Assembly: GCF_002899895.1 (NCBI RefSeq)
Contig: NZ_PPEI02000002.1
Span: 682,001 to 746,000, forward strand
DNA from: Chryseobacterium oncorhynchi
GTDB taxonomy: Bacteria > Bacteroidota > Bacteroidia > Flavobacteriales > Weeksellaceae
Length of the DNA stretch: 64,000 nt
Direction: 5' to 3'
Of this stretch, positions 24,926-31,559 are shown in pieces. Below the pieces are notes generated by a model. It was given only the letters and a program-made list of their open reading frames with translations, was not told the DNA's origin and did no database searches. How positions within the stretch are numbered: the first letter of the stretch is position 1; each line of letters starts with the position of its first letter. The position numbers and the translations under genes were made by a program.

Positions 24926-26065
24926 TTATTTTGCAATACTTCTGGAGATCACGATTTTCTGGATTTCAGAAGTTCCTTCGTAGATTTGAGTGATTTTTGC
25001 ATCTCTCATTAATCTTTCTACGTGGTATTCTTTCACATATCCGTATCCACCGTGGATCTGTACAGCTTCAATAGTAGTATCCATAGCTACCTGAGAAGAG
25101 TATAATTTTGCCATTGCTCCGCTTTCAGAGATATCTTTTCCTGCATCTTTTTCACATGCTGCCTTGAAGCATAGCATTCTTGCTGCAGTGATTTGAGTAG
25201 CCATATCTGCTAATTTGAATGCAATTGCCTGGTGATTGATGATCTCAGTTTTGAATGCTTTTCTTGTTTTAGCATATTTCAAAGCCATTTCATAAGCTCC
25301 TGAAGCAATACCTAAAGCTTGAGAAGCAATACCAATTCTTCCACCGTTCAATACAGCCATCGCAAAGTTAAATCCGAATCCATCCTCACCAATTCTGTTT
25401 TCCTTTGGAACCTTTACATTGTTGAAGATCAAAGAGTGTGTATCACTTCCTCTGATTCCCAGTTTATCTTCTTTTGGTCCGATTTCAAAACCTTCCCATC
25501 CTCTTTCTACGATGAAAGCATTGATTCCCTTATGTTTTTTCTCAGGATCTGTTTGTGCGATTACGATATAGTAAGAAGCAGTACCTCCGTTTGTAATCCA
25601 GTTTTTGATCCCGTTTAATAGATAGTAATCTCCTTTGTCTTCAGCAGTTGTTTTCTGGGAAGTTGCATCAGAACCAGCTTCCGGCTCAGATAAAGCAAAT
25701 GCTCCGATCACTTTTCCACTTGCCAATGGAGTAAGATATTTTACTTTTTGTTCTTCAGAAGCAAACTTTTCAAGACCAGCACAAACCAATGAATTGTTTA
25801 CAGACATTACAACAGCTGCAGACGCATCTATTTTTGCAATCTCCTCCATTGCCAACACGTAGGAAACACTATCCATACCTGCTCCTCCATATTTTGGGTC
25901 AACCATCATTCCTAAAAGCCCCATTTCACCCATTTTCTTCACCTGCTCTACAGGGAACTTCTGGTCACGGTCTCTTTCAATAACTTCAGGTAATAATTCG
26001 TTTTGTGCAAAATCTCTTGCTGCCTGCTGAATCATCAGCTGTTCTTCCGATAAATTAAAGTCCAT
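24926..26065 (-). CDS. Acyl-CoA dehydrogenase
   Basis: The FAD enzyme catalyses the first step of beta-oxidation or of branched-chain acyl-CoA breakdown. Family signatures: GAFALSEPEAGSDATSQKTTA (residues about 118-138), WITNGGTASYYIVIAQT, KLGIRGSDTHSLIFNNVKVPKENRIG, and the C-terminal QIHGGYGYVKEYHVERLMRDAKITQIYEGTSEIQKIVISRSI. The catalytic Glu is in IYEGT near residue 364, the short/medium/butyryl-CoA type position. Length 379 is typical. It is divergent from a long-chain acyl-CoA ligase gene, consistent with fatty-acid use, though acyl specificity cannot be read. Confidence 0.93.
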   Translation of the reverse strand: MDFNLSEEQLMIQQAARDFAQNELLPEVIERDRDQKFPVEQVKKMGEMGLLGMMVDPKYGGAGMDSVSYVLAMEEIAKIDASAAVVMSVNNSLVCAGLEKFASEEQKVKYLTPLASGKVIGAFALSEPEAGSDATSQKTTAEDKGDYYLLNGIKNWITNGGTASYYIVIAQTDPEKKHKGINAFIVERGWEGFEIGPKEDKLGIRGSDTHSLIFNNVKVPKENRIGEDGFGFNFAMAVLNGGRIGIASQALGIASGAYEMALKYAKTRKAFKTEIINHQAIAFKLADMATQITAARMLCFKAACEKDAGKDISESGAMAKLYSSQVAMDTTIEAVQIHGGYGYVKEYHVERLMRDAKITQIYEGTSEIQKIVISRSIAK

Positions 26066-26420
26066 AAAAAAAATAATTAGATAGCCGTAAATTTACACTT
26101 TTTAAGCAAATCTGAAAAAATAAATTGGAATGGTAGAAAAGGCTGGAATAAAGGCAACTGGAAGAGCTTTTGGATTCGGGTAATGAAAACCGGAAAACCA
26201 GAAAACATCAAAAGCAAATAAGGCGGGGACTATGCATTTTTAAGAAACCACATTAGTGGAATAATTTAATAACAACACCATCTCTATCAAGCTTACGGCC
26301 CCCTTTTTGATAAAAAATATTATGGTAAGCATTTAACTAAATTTCAATTATTAGAATCAAAGGTCTACAATTAAAAAAAATGCTTATATTTAAATTTCTT
26401 TATAAATTATTTAAAAAATC
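26066..26420. other. 355-nt divergent intergenic region (acyl-CoA dehydrogenase / acyl-CoA ligase)
   Basis: It must hold both promoters. The minus strand has TAAATTTA (26089-26096), one base off the -7 consensus. Positions 26126-26225 are purine-rich with repeated CTGGAA/CCGGAA words. TATCAA (26286-26291) and TTGATA (26307-26312) form a weak inverted repeat around a C-rich stretch. No gene was recognised. Confidence 0.4.
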
Positions 26421-28199
26421 ATGACGATCAAGAGATTATTCGATATTCCGCACTATGCTTTAGAAAAATATCCTAAAACGGATATGTTTGTTACAAAGTA
26501 TCATGGTGAATGGAAAAAAACTTCTACGCAGGAGTTTATCAATGAGGGAAATAAGATATCCAGAGGATTATTGAAGCTAGGTATAAAACCTGGTGATAAG
26601 ATCGCTTTGATAACCACCAATTCCCGTACGGAATGGGCTATTATGGACTTTGGACTTTCACAGATCGGTGTTGTTTCAGTACCGGTTTACCCTAGTATTT
26701 CCTCAGAGGATTACGAATTTATCTTCAACAATGCTGAAATACAGTACTGTTTTGTTTCTGATAAAGAACTTCTTAATAAGGTAATGAAAGTAAAACATAA
26801 CATCCCAAGTTTACAGGGAATTTTTACTTTCGACAATATAAGTGGAGCTGCCAATTGGAAAGAAATCATGGATTTGGGTGAAGATGAATCCACACAAATT
26901 GAGGTGGAGGATCTCTCTAATGCCATCAATACTGAAGATCTCGCTACGATCATCTATACTTCCGGAACTACGGGAAGACCTAAAGGAGTAATGCTTACCC
27001 ATAATAATATTGTATCCAATGTATTAGGGTCTATCCCAAGGATTCCTAAGAAAAAAAGCCTTGACTATAAGGAAACAAGAGCATTGAGCTTTCTTCCTAT
27101 TTGTCACATTTTTGAAAGAATGCTTTTTTATCTGTATCAATACAATGGTTTTTCTCTTTACTTCGCCGAGAGCATTGAAAAAATGGGCGAAAATGTAAAA
27201 GAAGTAAAACCTCACTATATGACTGTAGTACCAAGATTGGTAGAAAAGGTATATGATAAAATATATAATACAGGATCTTCTGCAGGTGGATTAAAGTCCA
27301 AGATCTTTTTCTGGGCTTTAAATCTCATTTCCAAAAAGAAAGTCATTTCCAAGCCATCAGGAATTCAGGAAATGATTGCTGATAAACTGGTTTTCTCTAA
27401 ATGGAGAGAAGGTTTAGGAGGTGAAATTGTTACCTTGGTTTCCGGATCTGCAGCATTGTCTACAAGACTGAACTTAATGTTCCAAAATGCAGGGATTCCA
27501 ATTTTGGAAGGATATGGTTTAACGGAAACATCTCCGGTAATTTCTGTTAACAGTTTCGACAAGATGAAAGTAGGAACCGTAGGAGCACCATTGGATAATC
27601 TAAAGGTAAAAATTCAGGAAGATGGTGAGATTACTGTAAAAGGACCATCTGTGTTTAAGGGCTATTTCCAAAACGATGAGATGACCAGAGAAGCTTTTAC
27701 TGAAGATGGATTTTTCAAGACAGGAGATATTGGTCATATCGACAATGAAGGGTTTTTACAGATCACAGACCGTAAAAAGGAAATGTTCAAAACATCCGGT
27801 GGTAAATATATTGCTCCCCAAACCATAGAGAACCTTGCTAAAGCTTCAAAATTCATTGAGCAGATCATGGTTGTTGGTGATGGTGAAAAAATGCCATGTG
27901 CATTGGTACAACCTGACTTTGAATTTGCAAAGAACTGGGCCATGAGAAATAATCTCAACATAGGCTCCACTCCGGAAGAAATTGCTAAAAGCACTGAGCT
28001 GAAGCAAAGAATTGAAAAGGAAATGGAGGGAATTAATGAGCATCTTGGAAACTGGGAGAAAATCAAAAAAATTGAATTGACTCCTGAAATCTGGAGCATT
28101 GAAGCAGGACTTCTGACACCAACGCTAAAACTGAAAAGAAAAGCCGTTAAAGAGAAGTTTATTGCTCTGTATAATAAAATGTATGATCATCAGGAATAA
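26421..28199 (+). CDS. Long-chain fatty-acid--CoA ligase (AMP-forming)
   Basis: The enzyme activates fatty acids via an acyl-adenylate. The AMP-binding signature IIYTSGTTGRPKGVMLTHNN is at residues about 178-197; the second motif GYGLTETSPVISVN and FKTGDIGHIDNEGFLQITDRKKEMFKTSGGKYIAPQTIE (with the Asp of TGD and the hinge region DRKKE) are further along. KLKRKAVKEKF near the C-terminus carries the conserved Lys region. Length 592 matches FAA/FadD15-type ligases common in Bacteroidota. It has its own terminator and is divergent from the acyl-CoA dehydrogenase gene, with which it may form a fatty-acid regulon. Confidence 0.93.
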   Translation: MTIKRLFDIPHYALEKYPKTDMFVTKYHGEWKKTSTQEFINEGNKISRGLLKLGIKPGDKIALITTNSRTEWAIMDFGLSQIGVVSVPVYPSISSEDYEFIFNNAEIQYCFVSDKELLNKVMKVKHNIPSLQGIFTFDNISGAANWKEIMDLGEDESTQIEVEDLSNAINTEDLATIIYTSGTTGRPKGVMLTHNNIVSNVLGSIPRIPKKKSLDYKETRALSFLPICHIFERMLFYLYQYNGFSLYFAESIEKMGENVKEVKPHYMTVVPRLVEKVYDKIYNTGSSAGGLKSKIFFWALNLISKKKVISKPSGIQEMIADKLVFSKWREGLGGEIVTLVSGSAALSTRLNLMFQNAGIPILEGYGLTETSPVISVNSFDKMKVGTVGAPLDNLKVKIQEDGEITVKGPSVFKGYFQNDEMTREAFTEDGFFKTGDIGHIDNEGFLQITDRKKEMFKTSGGKYIAPQTIENLAKASKFIEQIMVVGDGEKMPCALVQPDFEFAKNWAMRNNLNIGSTPEEIAKSTELKQRIEKEMEGINEHLGNWEKIKKIELTPEIWSIEAGLLTPTLKLKRKAVKEKFIALYNKMYDHQE

Positions 28200-28204
28200 C
28201 ATAA

Positions 28205-28236
28205 AAAAACCGCTTCGTTATGAAGCGGTTTTTTTA
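28205..28236 (+). terminator. Rho-independent terminator of the acyl-CoA ligase gene
   Basis: AAAAACCGCTTC (28205-28216) and GAAGCGGTTTTT (28222-28233) are perfect arms, loop GTTAT, continuing into T-run. Confidence 0.93.
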
Positions 28237-28349
28237 TGAGATTTGACTTGGGTTTTATTATGTTTTAACTAAAGTCCATTGCTACTGAATTTATTGATTG
28301 TCGCAGACCTGCTGTCAATACAGTTTTTCAAAAGACTTTAATTATTAAA

Positions 28350-28384
28350 ATAAAAAAAGCTGCTTCATTTCTGAAACAGCTTTT
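28350..28384 (-). terminator. Terminator of the zinc-ribbon-family gene
   Basis: AAAAGCTG (28355-28362) pairs with CAGCTTTT (28377-28384), with an inner TTC/GAA pairing. The A-run on plus gives the T-run on minus. It lies 22 nt past the stop. Confidence 0.85.
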
Positions 28385-28405
28385 ATATTATTTAAAATCG
28401 AATAA

Positions 28406-29182
28406 TTAGAATTTAATTACTGATTTCATTTTGTCGTTTTCTTCCATTACCAACTCGTCGTCAACAAGGATTTTTCCAGAATGCTCATCAATAATGATTT
28501 TCTTTCTCTGAGCGATTTCCATCTGCTTTTGTGGTGGAATAGTAAAGAATGACCCTTTTGGAGCTCCTCTTTCTAATCCTACTACAGCAAGACCGTTGAT
28601 AGAGCTTGTTCTGATTCTGTTGTAAGAAGCTAATAATCTTTCGTCAATTTTACCAGCGAATTCTTTAGATTGCTCTATTAAGTATTCTTCTTCTTTCTGA
28701 GTTTCAGAGATCAAACCATCTAATTCTTCTTTCTTGAATTTCAAGTGATTTTTTAAATCGTCGATCTTTGAAGTTAGTTCACTTAAAGTTTCGTTTTTGT
28801 GAGCAATTTTAACTCCGAATTCCTTAATTCTTTTTTCAGCAAGTTGAATTTCCAGATCCTGGAATTCAATTTCTTTCCCTAATGCTTCAAACTCTTTATT
28901 GTTTCTTACATTATCCTGTTGAGATTTATACTTCTCAATTAAAGTTTTTGCATGGTTAATAACTTCATGCTTTGTTTTGATCTGATCGTCCTGATCTTTA
29001 ATGTCTGCATGAAATTTTTCAGCTCTCTTTTCAAGACCTTCAATCTCGATTTCAAGATCTTCAACTTCAATTGGCAATTCTCCTCTAGTATTTCGGATTT
29101 CATCCAATCTTGAATCAATGATCTGTAAATCGTATAAAGCTCTTAATTTTTCTTCAACTGAAATATCGTTGGTTTTTGCCAT
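28406..29182 (-). CDS. C4 zinc-ribbon family coiled-coil protein lacking the zinc ligands
   Basis: Residues about 10-185 form a long antiparallel coiled coil (VEEKLRALYDLQIIDSRLDEIRN at the start), the pattern of the family annotated as zinc ribbon domain-containing protein. The C-terminal ribbon skeleton is kept (ERGAPKGSFFTIPPQKQMEIAQRKKIIIDEHSGKILVDDEL, residues 204-244), but the four cysteines expected at 208, 211, 232 and 235 are Pro, Ser, Asp and Ser. It should therefore not bind zinc there. The function is unknown; related proteins have been discussed as RNA- or ribosome-associated. It begins 2 nt after the Nif3 gene, a pairing often conserved in Bacteroidota. Confidence 0.85.
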   Translation of the reverse strand: MAKTNDISVEEKLRALYDLQIIDSRLDEIRNTRGELPIEVEDLEIEIEGLEKRAEKFHADIKDQDDQIKTKHEVINHAKTLIEKYKSQQDNVRNNKEFEALGKEIEFQDLEIQLAEKRIKEFGVKIAHKNETLSELTSKIDDLKNHLKFKKEELDGLISETQKEEEYLIEQSKEFAGKIDERLLASYNRIRTSSINGLAVVGLERGAPKGSFFTIPPQKQMEIAQRKKIIIDEHSGKILVDDELVMEENDKMKSVIKF

Positions 29183-29184
29183 AT

Positions 29185-30282
29185 TTAAATGAAATAATTT
29201 ACTGGGTTTGTTTTTTCAATAGATTTTGAAATTGCAAATGTACTAAATTTTTGTGACAAAATTTCAAATAATTGTTGAGTTACAAATTGTTCTGATTCAT
29301 AATGTCCTATATCACAAATCATCATTTTGGACTCTGCCAAGAAATAGTCGTGGTATTTGATATCTCCGGTAAGGTAAGCATCACATTTCTTGGAAACTGC
29401 AGATCGGATTCCGCTGGCTCCGGACCCTCCCAGAACCCCTACTCTTTTAATTTTTTTGTTGTTGAAAGAAGAATGTTTTATCACTTCAAGACTGAATTTT
29501 TCTTTTACAAATTTTAAGAAATCCTTTTCGTCCATCTCTTCTTCCAGGTCACCATACATCCCCAGTCCGGTATGATGATTTTTATTATCCAGGCTATATA
29601 TCTGATGGGCAACTTCCTCATACGGATGAGCATTTTTCATTGCTCCGATGATCTGGCCTTCTTTATAGGTTTCAAAAATTACGGAAATCATATCTTCATC
29701 AGCATTTTCGCGGATATTTTGCTGCCCGGAAAAAGGATTTGAACCCTCTATTGGTCTAAATGTTCCGTTTCCATTGATTGTAAAGCTACATTCATCATAA
29801 AACCCTATATTACCTGCTCCTGCAGCAAACATAGCTTCTCGTACTTTATCAGAATGCTCCTTTGGAACGAAAACGGTAAGCTGTTTTAAGTTCTTTTCTT
29901 TTGGCTGAAGGATTTTCATATTCTTCAATCCCAGTTCACTGCATATTCCATAATTGACTCCAAAGAAATCATTATCAAAAGCTGTATGAATGGCGTAAAT
30001 GGCAATTTTATTTTCAATAGCCTTTAAAACCGCTCTTTCTACATAGTTTTTTCCTGTCAGGGACTTTAACCCTGAAAATATAATGGGATGAAAGCATACA
30101 ATCAGATTACAGTTTTTCTCAATTGCTTCTTCTACAACATTTTCCAATGCATCATGACAAACCAGAATTCCGGAAACGTTACGATCCGGAACACCACACA
30201 GTAATCCTACGTTATCAAAATCCTCTGCTTGCTGTATGGGAATCAGCTTATCTATTTCTGCAATTACTTTTCTTATTGTCAT
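29185..30282 (-). CDS. Nif3-like dinuclear metal centre protein
   Basis: Nif3/YbgI proteins form hexameric rings with a two-metal site. Metal-ligand regions are visible: VCFHPIIFSGLKSLTG (residues about 62-77), YAIHTAFDNDFFGVNYGI with HTxxD, and the C-terminal TGDIKYHDYFLAESKMMICDIGHYESEQF with His and Glu ligands. A PII/CutA-like insert (LTVFVPKEHSDKVREAMFAAGAGNIGFYDECSF, about 133-165) is present, as in the longer 365-residue form. Annotated in databases as GTP cyclohydrolase 1 type 2 homologue, but that activity is not generally shown. It is co-directional with the coiled-coil gene 2 nt downstream. Confidence 0.92.
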   Translation of the reverse strand: MTIRKVIAEIDKLIPIQQAEDFDNVGLLCGVPDRNVSGILVCHDALENVVEEAIEKNCNLIVCFHPIIFSGLKSLTGKNYVERAVLKAIENKIAIYAIHTAFDNDFFGVNYGICSELGLKNMKILQPKEKNLKQLTVFVPKEHSDKVREAMFAAGAGNIGFYDECSFTINGNGTFRPIEGSNPFSGQQNIRENADEDMISVIFETYKEGQIIGAMKNAHPYEEVAHQIYSLDNKNHHTGLGMYGDLEEEMDEKDFLKFVKEKFSLEVIKHSSFNNKKIKRVGVLGGSGASGIRSAVSKKCDAYLTGDIKYHDYFLAESKMMICDIGHYESEQFVTQQLFEILSQKFSTFAISKSIEKTNPVNYFI

Positions 30283-30291
30283 TTTATTCTG

Positions 30292-30299
30292 TATGTTTG
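30292..30299 (+). promoter_or_regulatory. -7 promoter element for the K+ channel gene
   Basis: TATGTTTG matches TAnnTTTG, 44 nt before the channel ATG in the 61-nt gap shared with the divergent Nif3 gene. No TTG at the usual distance was seen. Confidence 0.4.
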
Positions 30300-30343
30300 C
30301 TACGAAAATAACGATAATTTGTTAATTTTAAAAAACATTAAAA

Positions 30344-31171
30344 ATGGAAAGAGAGCATAATCTTGTTCCTGAAGACAAACTTTGGAAAAGATTCCTTTAC
30401 CGAATAATTTATCGCTCCGATACCAGGCTCGGAAAACTCTTCGATATCATATTACTATCCTTAATCCTTGCAAGTACTGCCATTATTATGATGGAAAGTG
30501 TACCTCAGCTTGATAAAAGATTTCATTATACCTTTGTGATTCTTGAATGGATTATTTCTATTTTTTTCACTGCTGAGTATTCCATGCGGATTGCCGTGAT
30601 AAAAAATAAACGCAACTATATCTTCAGTTTCTTCGGAATTATTGATTTTCTTGCTCTGGTTCCTTTCTTCCTTAGCTTTTTCTTTCCGATTACGAAGTAT
30701 TTCCTGATCTTCAGAATGCTGAGAATGCTGAGAATATTCAGGATCTTCAACTTATTGGACTTTATGAATGATGGTTATCTGATTGTAAGAGCATTGAAGA
30801 ACAGTTCAAGAAAAATTTATATATTTCTTTTGTTTCTGATCATATTCTCGGTTATTGTAGGCTCGCTGATGTTTATGGTAGAAGGTGGCCGTCAGGGTTT
30901 TGAAACTATCCCACAGTCGATTTACTGGGCTGTAGTAACGGTAACTACCGTAGGATATGGTGATGTGTCTCCCATTACTCCAATGGGGAAATTTTTCGCT
31001 GTTATTCTGATGCTTGCGGGTTATTCTATTATTGCTGTTCCTACTGGAATTGTAACGGCAGAAATGCGAAACAAAAGACAGAACCTGGAAATGATCTGTG
31101 ACCGTTGTGGTAATGAAGATATTGATGATGATGCAAGATATTGTAAGCAGTGTGGCAAGAAATTAGCTTGA
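30344..31171 (+). CDS. Voltage-gated K+ channel family protein with C-terminal zinc ribbon
   Basis: This 275-residue inner-membrane protein has six segments. S4 carries spaced arginines (FRMLRMLRIFRIFNLLDFM, about residues 124-143), and the pore loop has the K+ selectivity filter TVTTVGYGDVSP (near residue 200-211). After S6 (FFAVILMLAGYSIIAVPTGIVTAEM) comes a short cytosolic tail with C252-x2-C255 and C267-x2-C270, a zinc-ribbon pattern (CDRCGNEDI ... YCKQCGKKL). The ribbon might gate or tether the channel; this is inference. A 52-residue membrane peptide gene follows 43 nt downstream. Confidence 0.9.
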   Translation: MEREHNLVPEDKLWKRFLYRIIYRSDTRLGKLFDIILLSLILASTAIIMMESVPQLDKRFHYTFVILEWIISIFFTAEYSMRIAVIKNKRNYIFSFFGIIDFLALVPFFLSFFFPITKYFLIFRMLRMLRIFRIFNLLDFMNDGYLIVRALKNSSRKIYIFLLFLIIFSVIVGSLMFMVEGGRQGFETIPQSIYWAVVTVTTVGYGDVSPITPMGKFFAVILMLAGYSIIAVPTGIVTAEMRNKRQNLEMICDRCGNEDIDDDARYCKQCGKKLA

Positions 31172-31214
31172 TATTAGGTATTAGTTTAATTTATTCACCA
31201 AATACCACAAAATC

Positions 31215-31373
31215 ATGGAACCAAAAAAGAAAAATAAACCCAATAGTTTAGTGATTATTCTTTTCGCACTTATTGCGCTGATGATTATCATTTATTTTAT
31301 TCTTGTGATGTTCTTCCCAACTGTTTTTGATCTTATGAACACTGGGGATATACAGCCAGTACCTAATAAGTAG
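31215..31373 (+). CDS. 52-residue single-pass membrane peptide
   Basis: The reading frame encodes a basic start (MEPKKKNKPNS), one strong membrane helix (LVIILFALIALMIIIYFILVMFF, residues 12-34) and a short polar tail ending PVPNK. It is 43 nt after the K+ channel gene and ends before a strong terminator, so it probably shares the channel mRNA. The basic side should face the cytoplasm. No family was recognised; it may be a small channel partner or a free-standing membrane peptide. Confidence 0.6.
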   Translation: MEPKKKNKPNSLVIILFALIALMIIIYFILVMFFPTVFDLMNTGDIQPVPNK

Positions 31374-31420
31374 TGAGTAATAATAAATAAATTACAGATC
31401 GTGATCTGTTTATCAATAAA

Positions 31421-31455
31421 AAGAAGAGTGGAAATTTCCACTCTTCTTTTTTTAG
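31421..31455 (+). terminator. Terminator after the K+ channel / small peptide unit
   Basis: AAGAAGAGTGGAAA (31421-31434) and TTTCCACTCTTCTT (31435-31448) form a perfect 28-nt palindrome followed by T-run. A smaller hairpin ACAGATC/GATCTGT lies just before it (31394-31409). Confidence 0.88.
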
Positions 31456-31510
31456 TTTTAAGAACCTTATCAGCTAATTGAACTCTTACTCTTCTTGAAA
31501 TCTTTTCCAT

Positions 31511-31537
31511 AAAAAAGACGGATCAAATGACCCGTCT
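31511..31537 (-). terminator. Terminator of the 929-residue T9SS protein gene
   Basis: AGACGG (31516-31521) pairs with CCGTCT (31532-31537) and the minus strand runs into T6. It is 22 nt beyond the stop. Confidence 0.82.
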
Positions 31538-31559
31538 CTCTATTTCAATAATTTCTCAA

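Noticed and set aside
26130-26183. 17-residue peptide frame in the acyl-CoA gene gap
   Set aside because: Too short, no ribosome or promoter signal, and lies in a purine-rich repeat-like tract.
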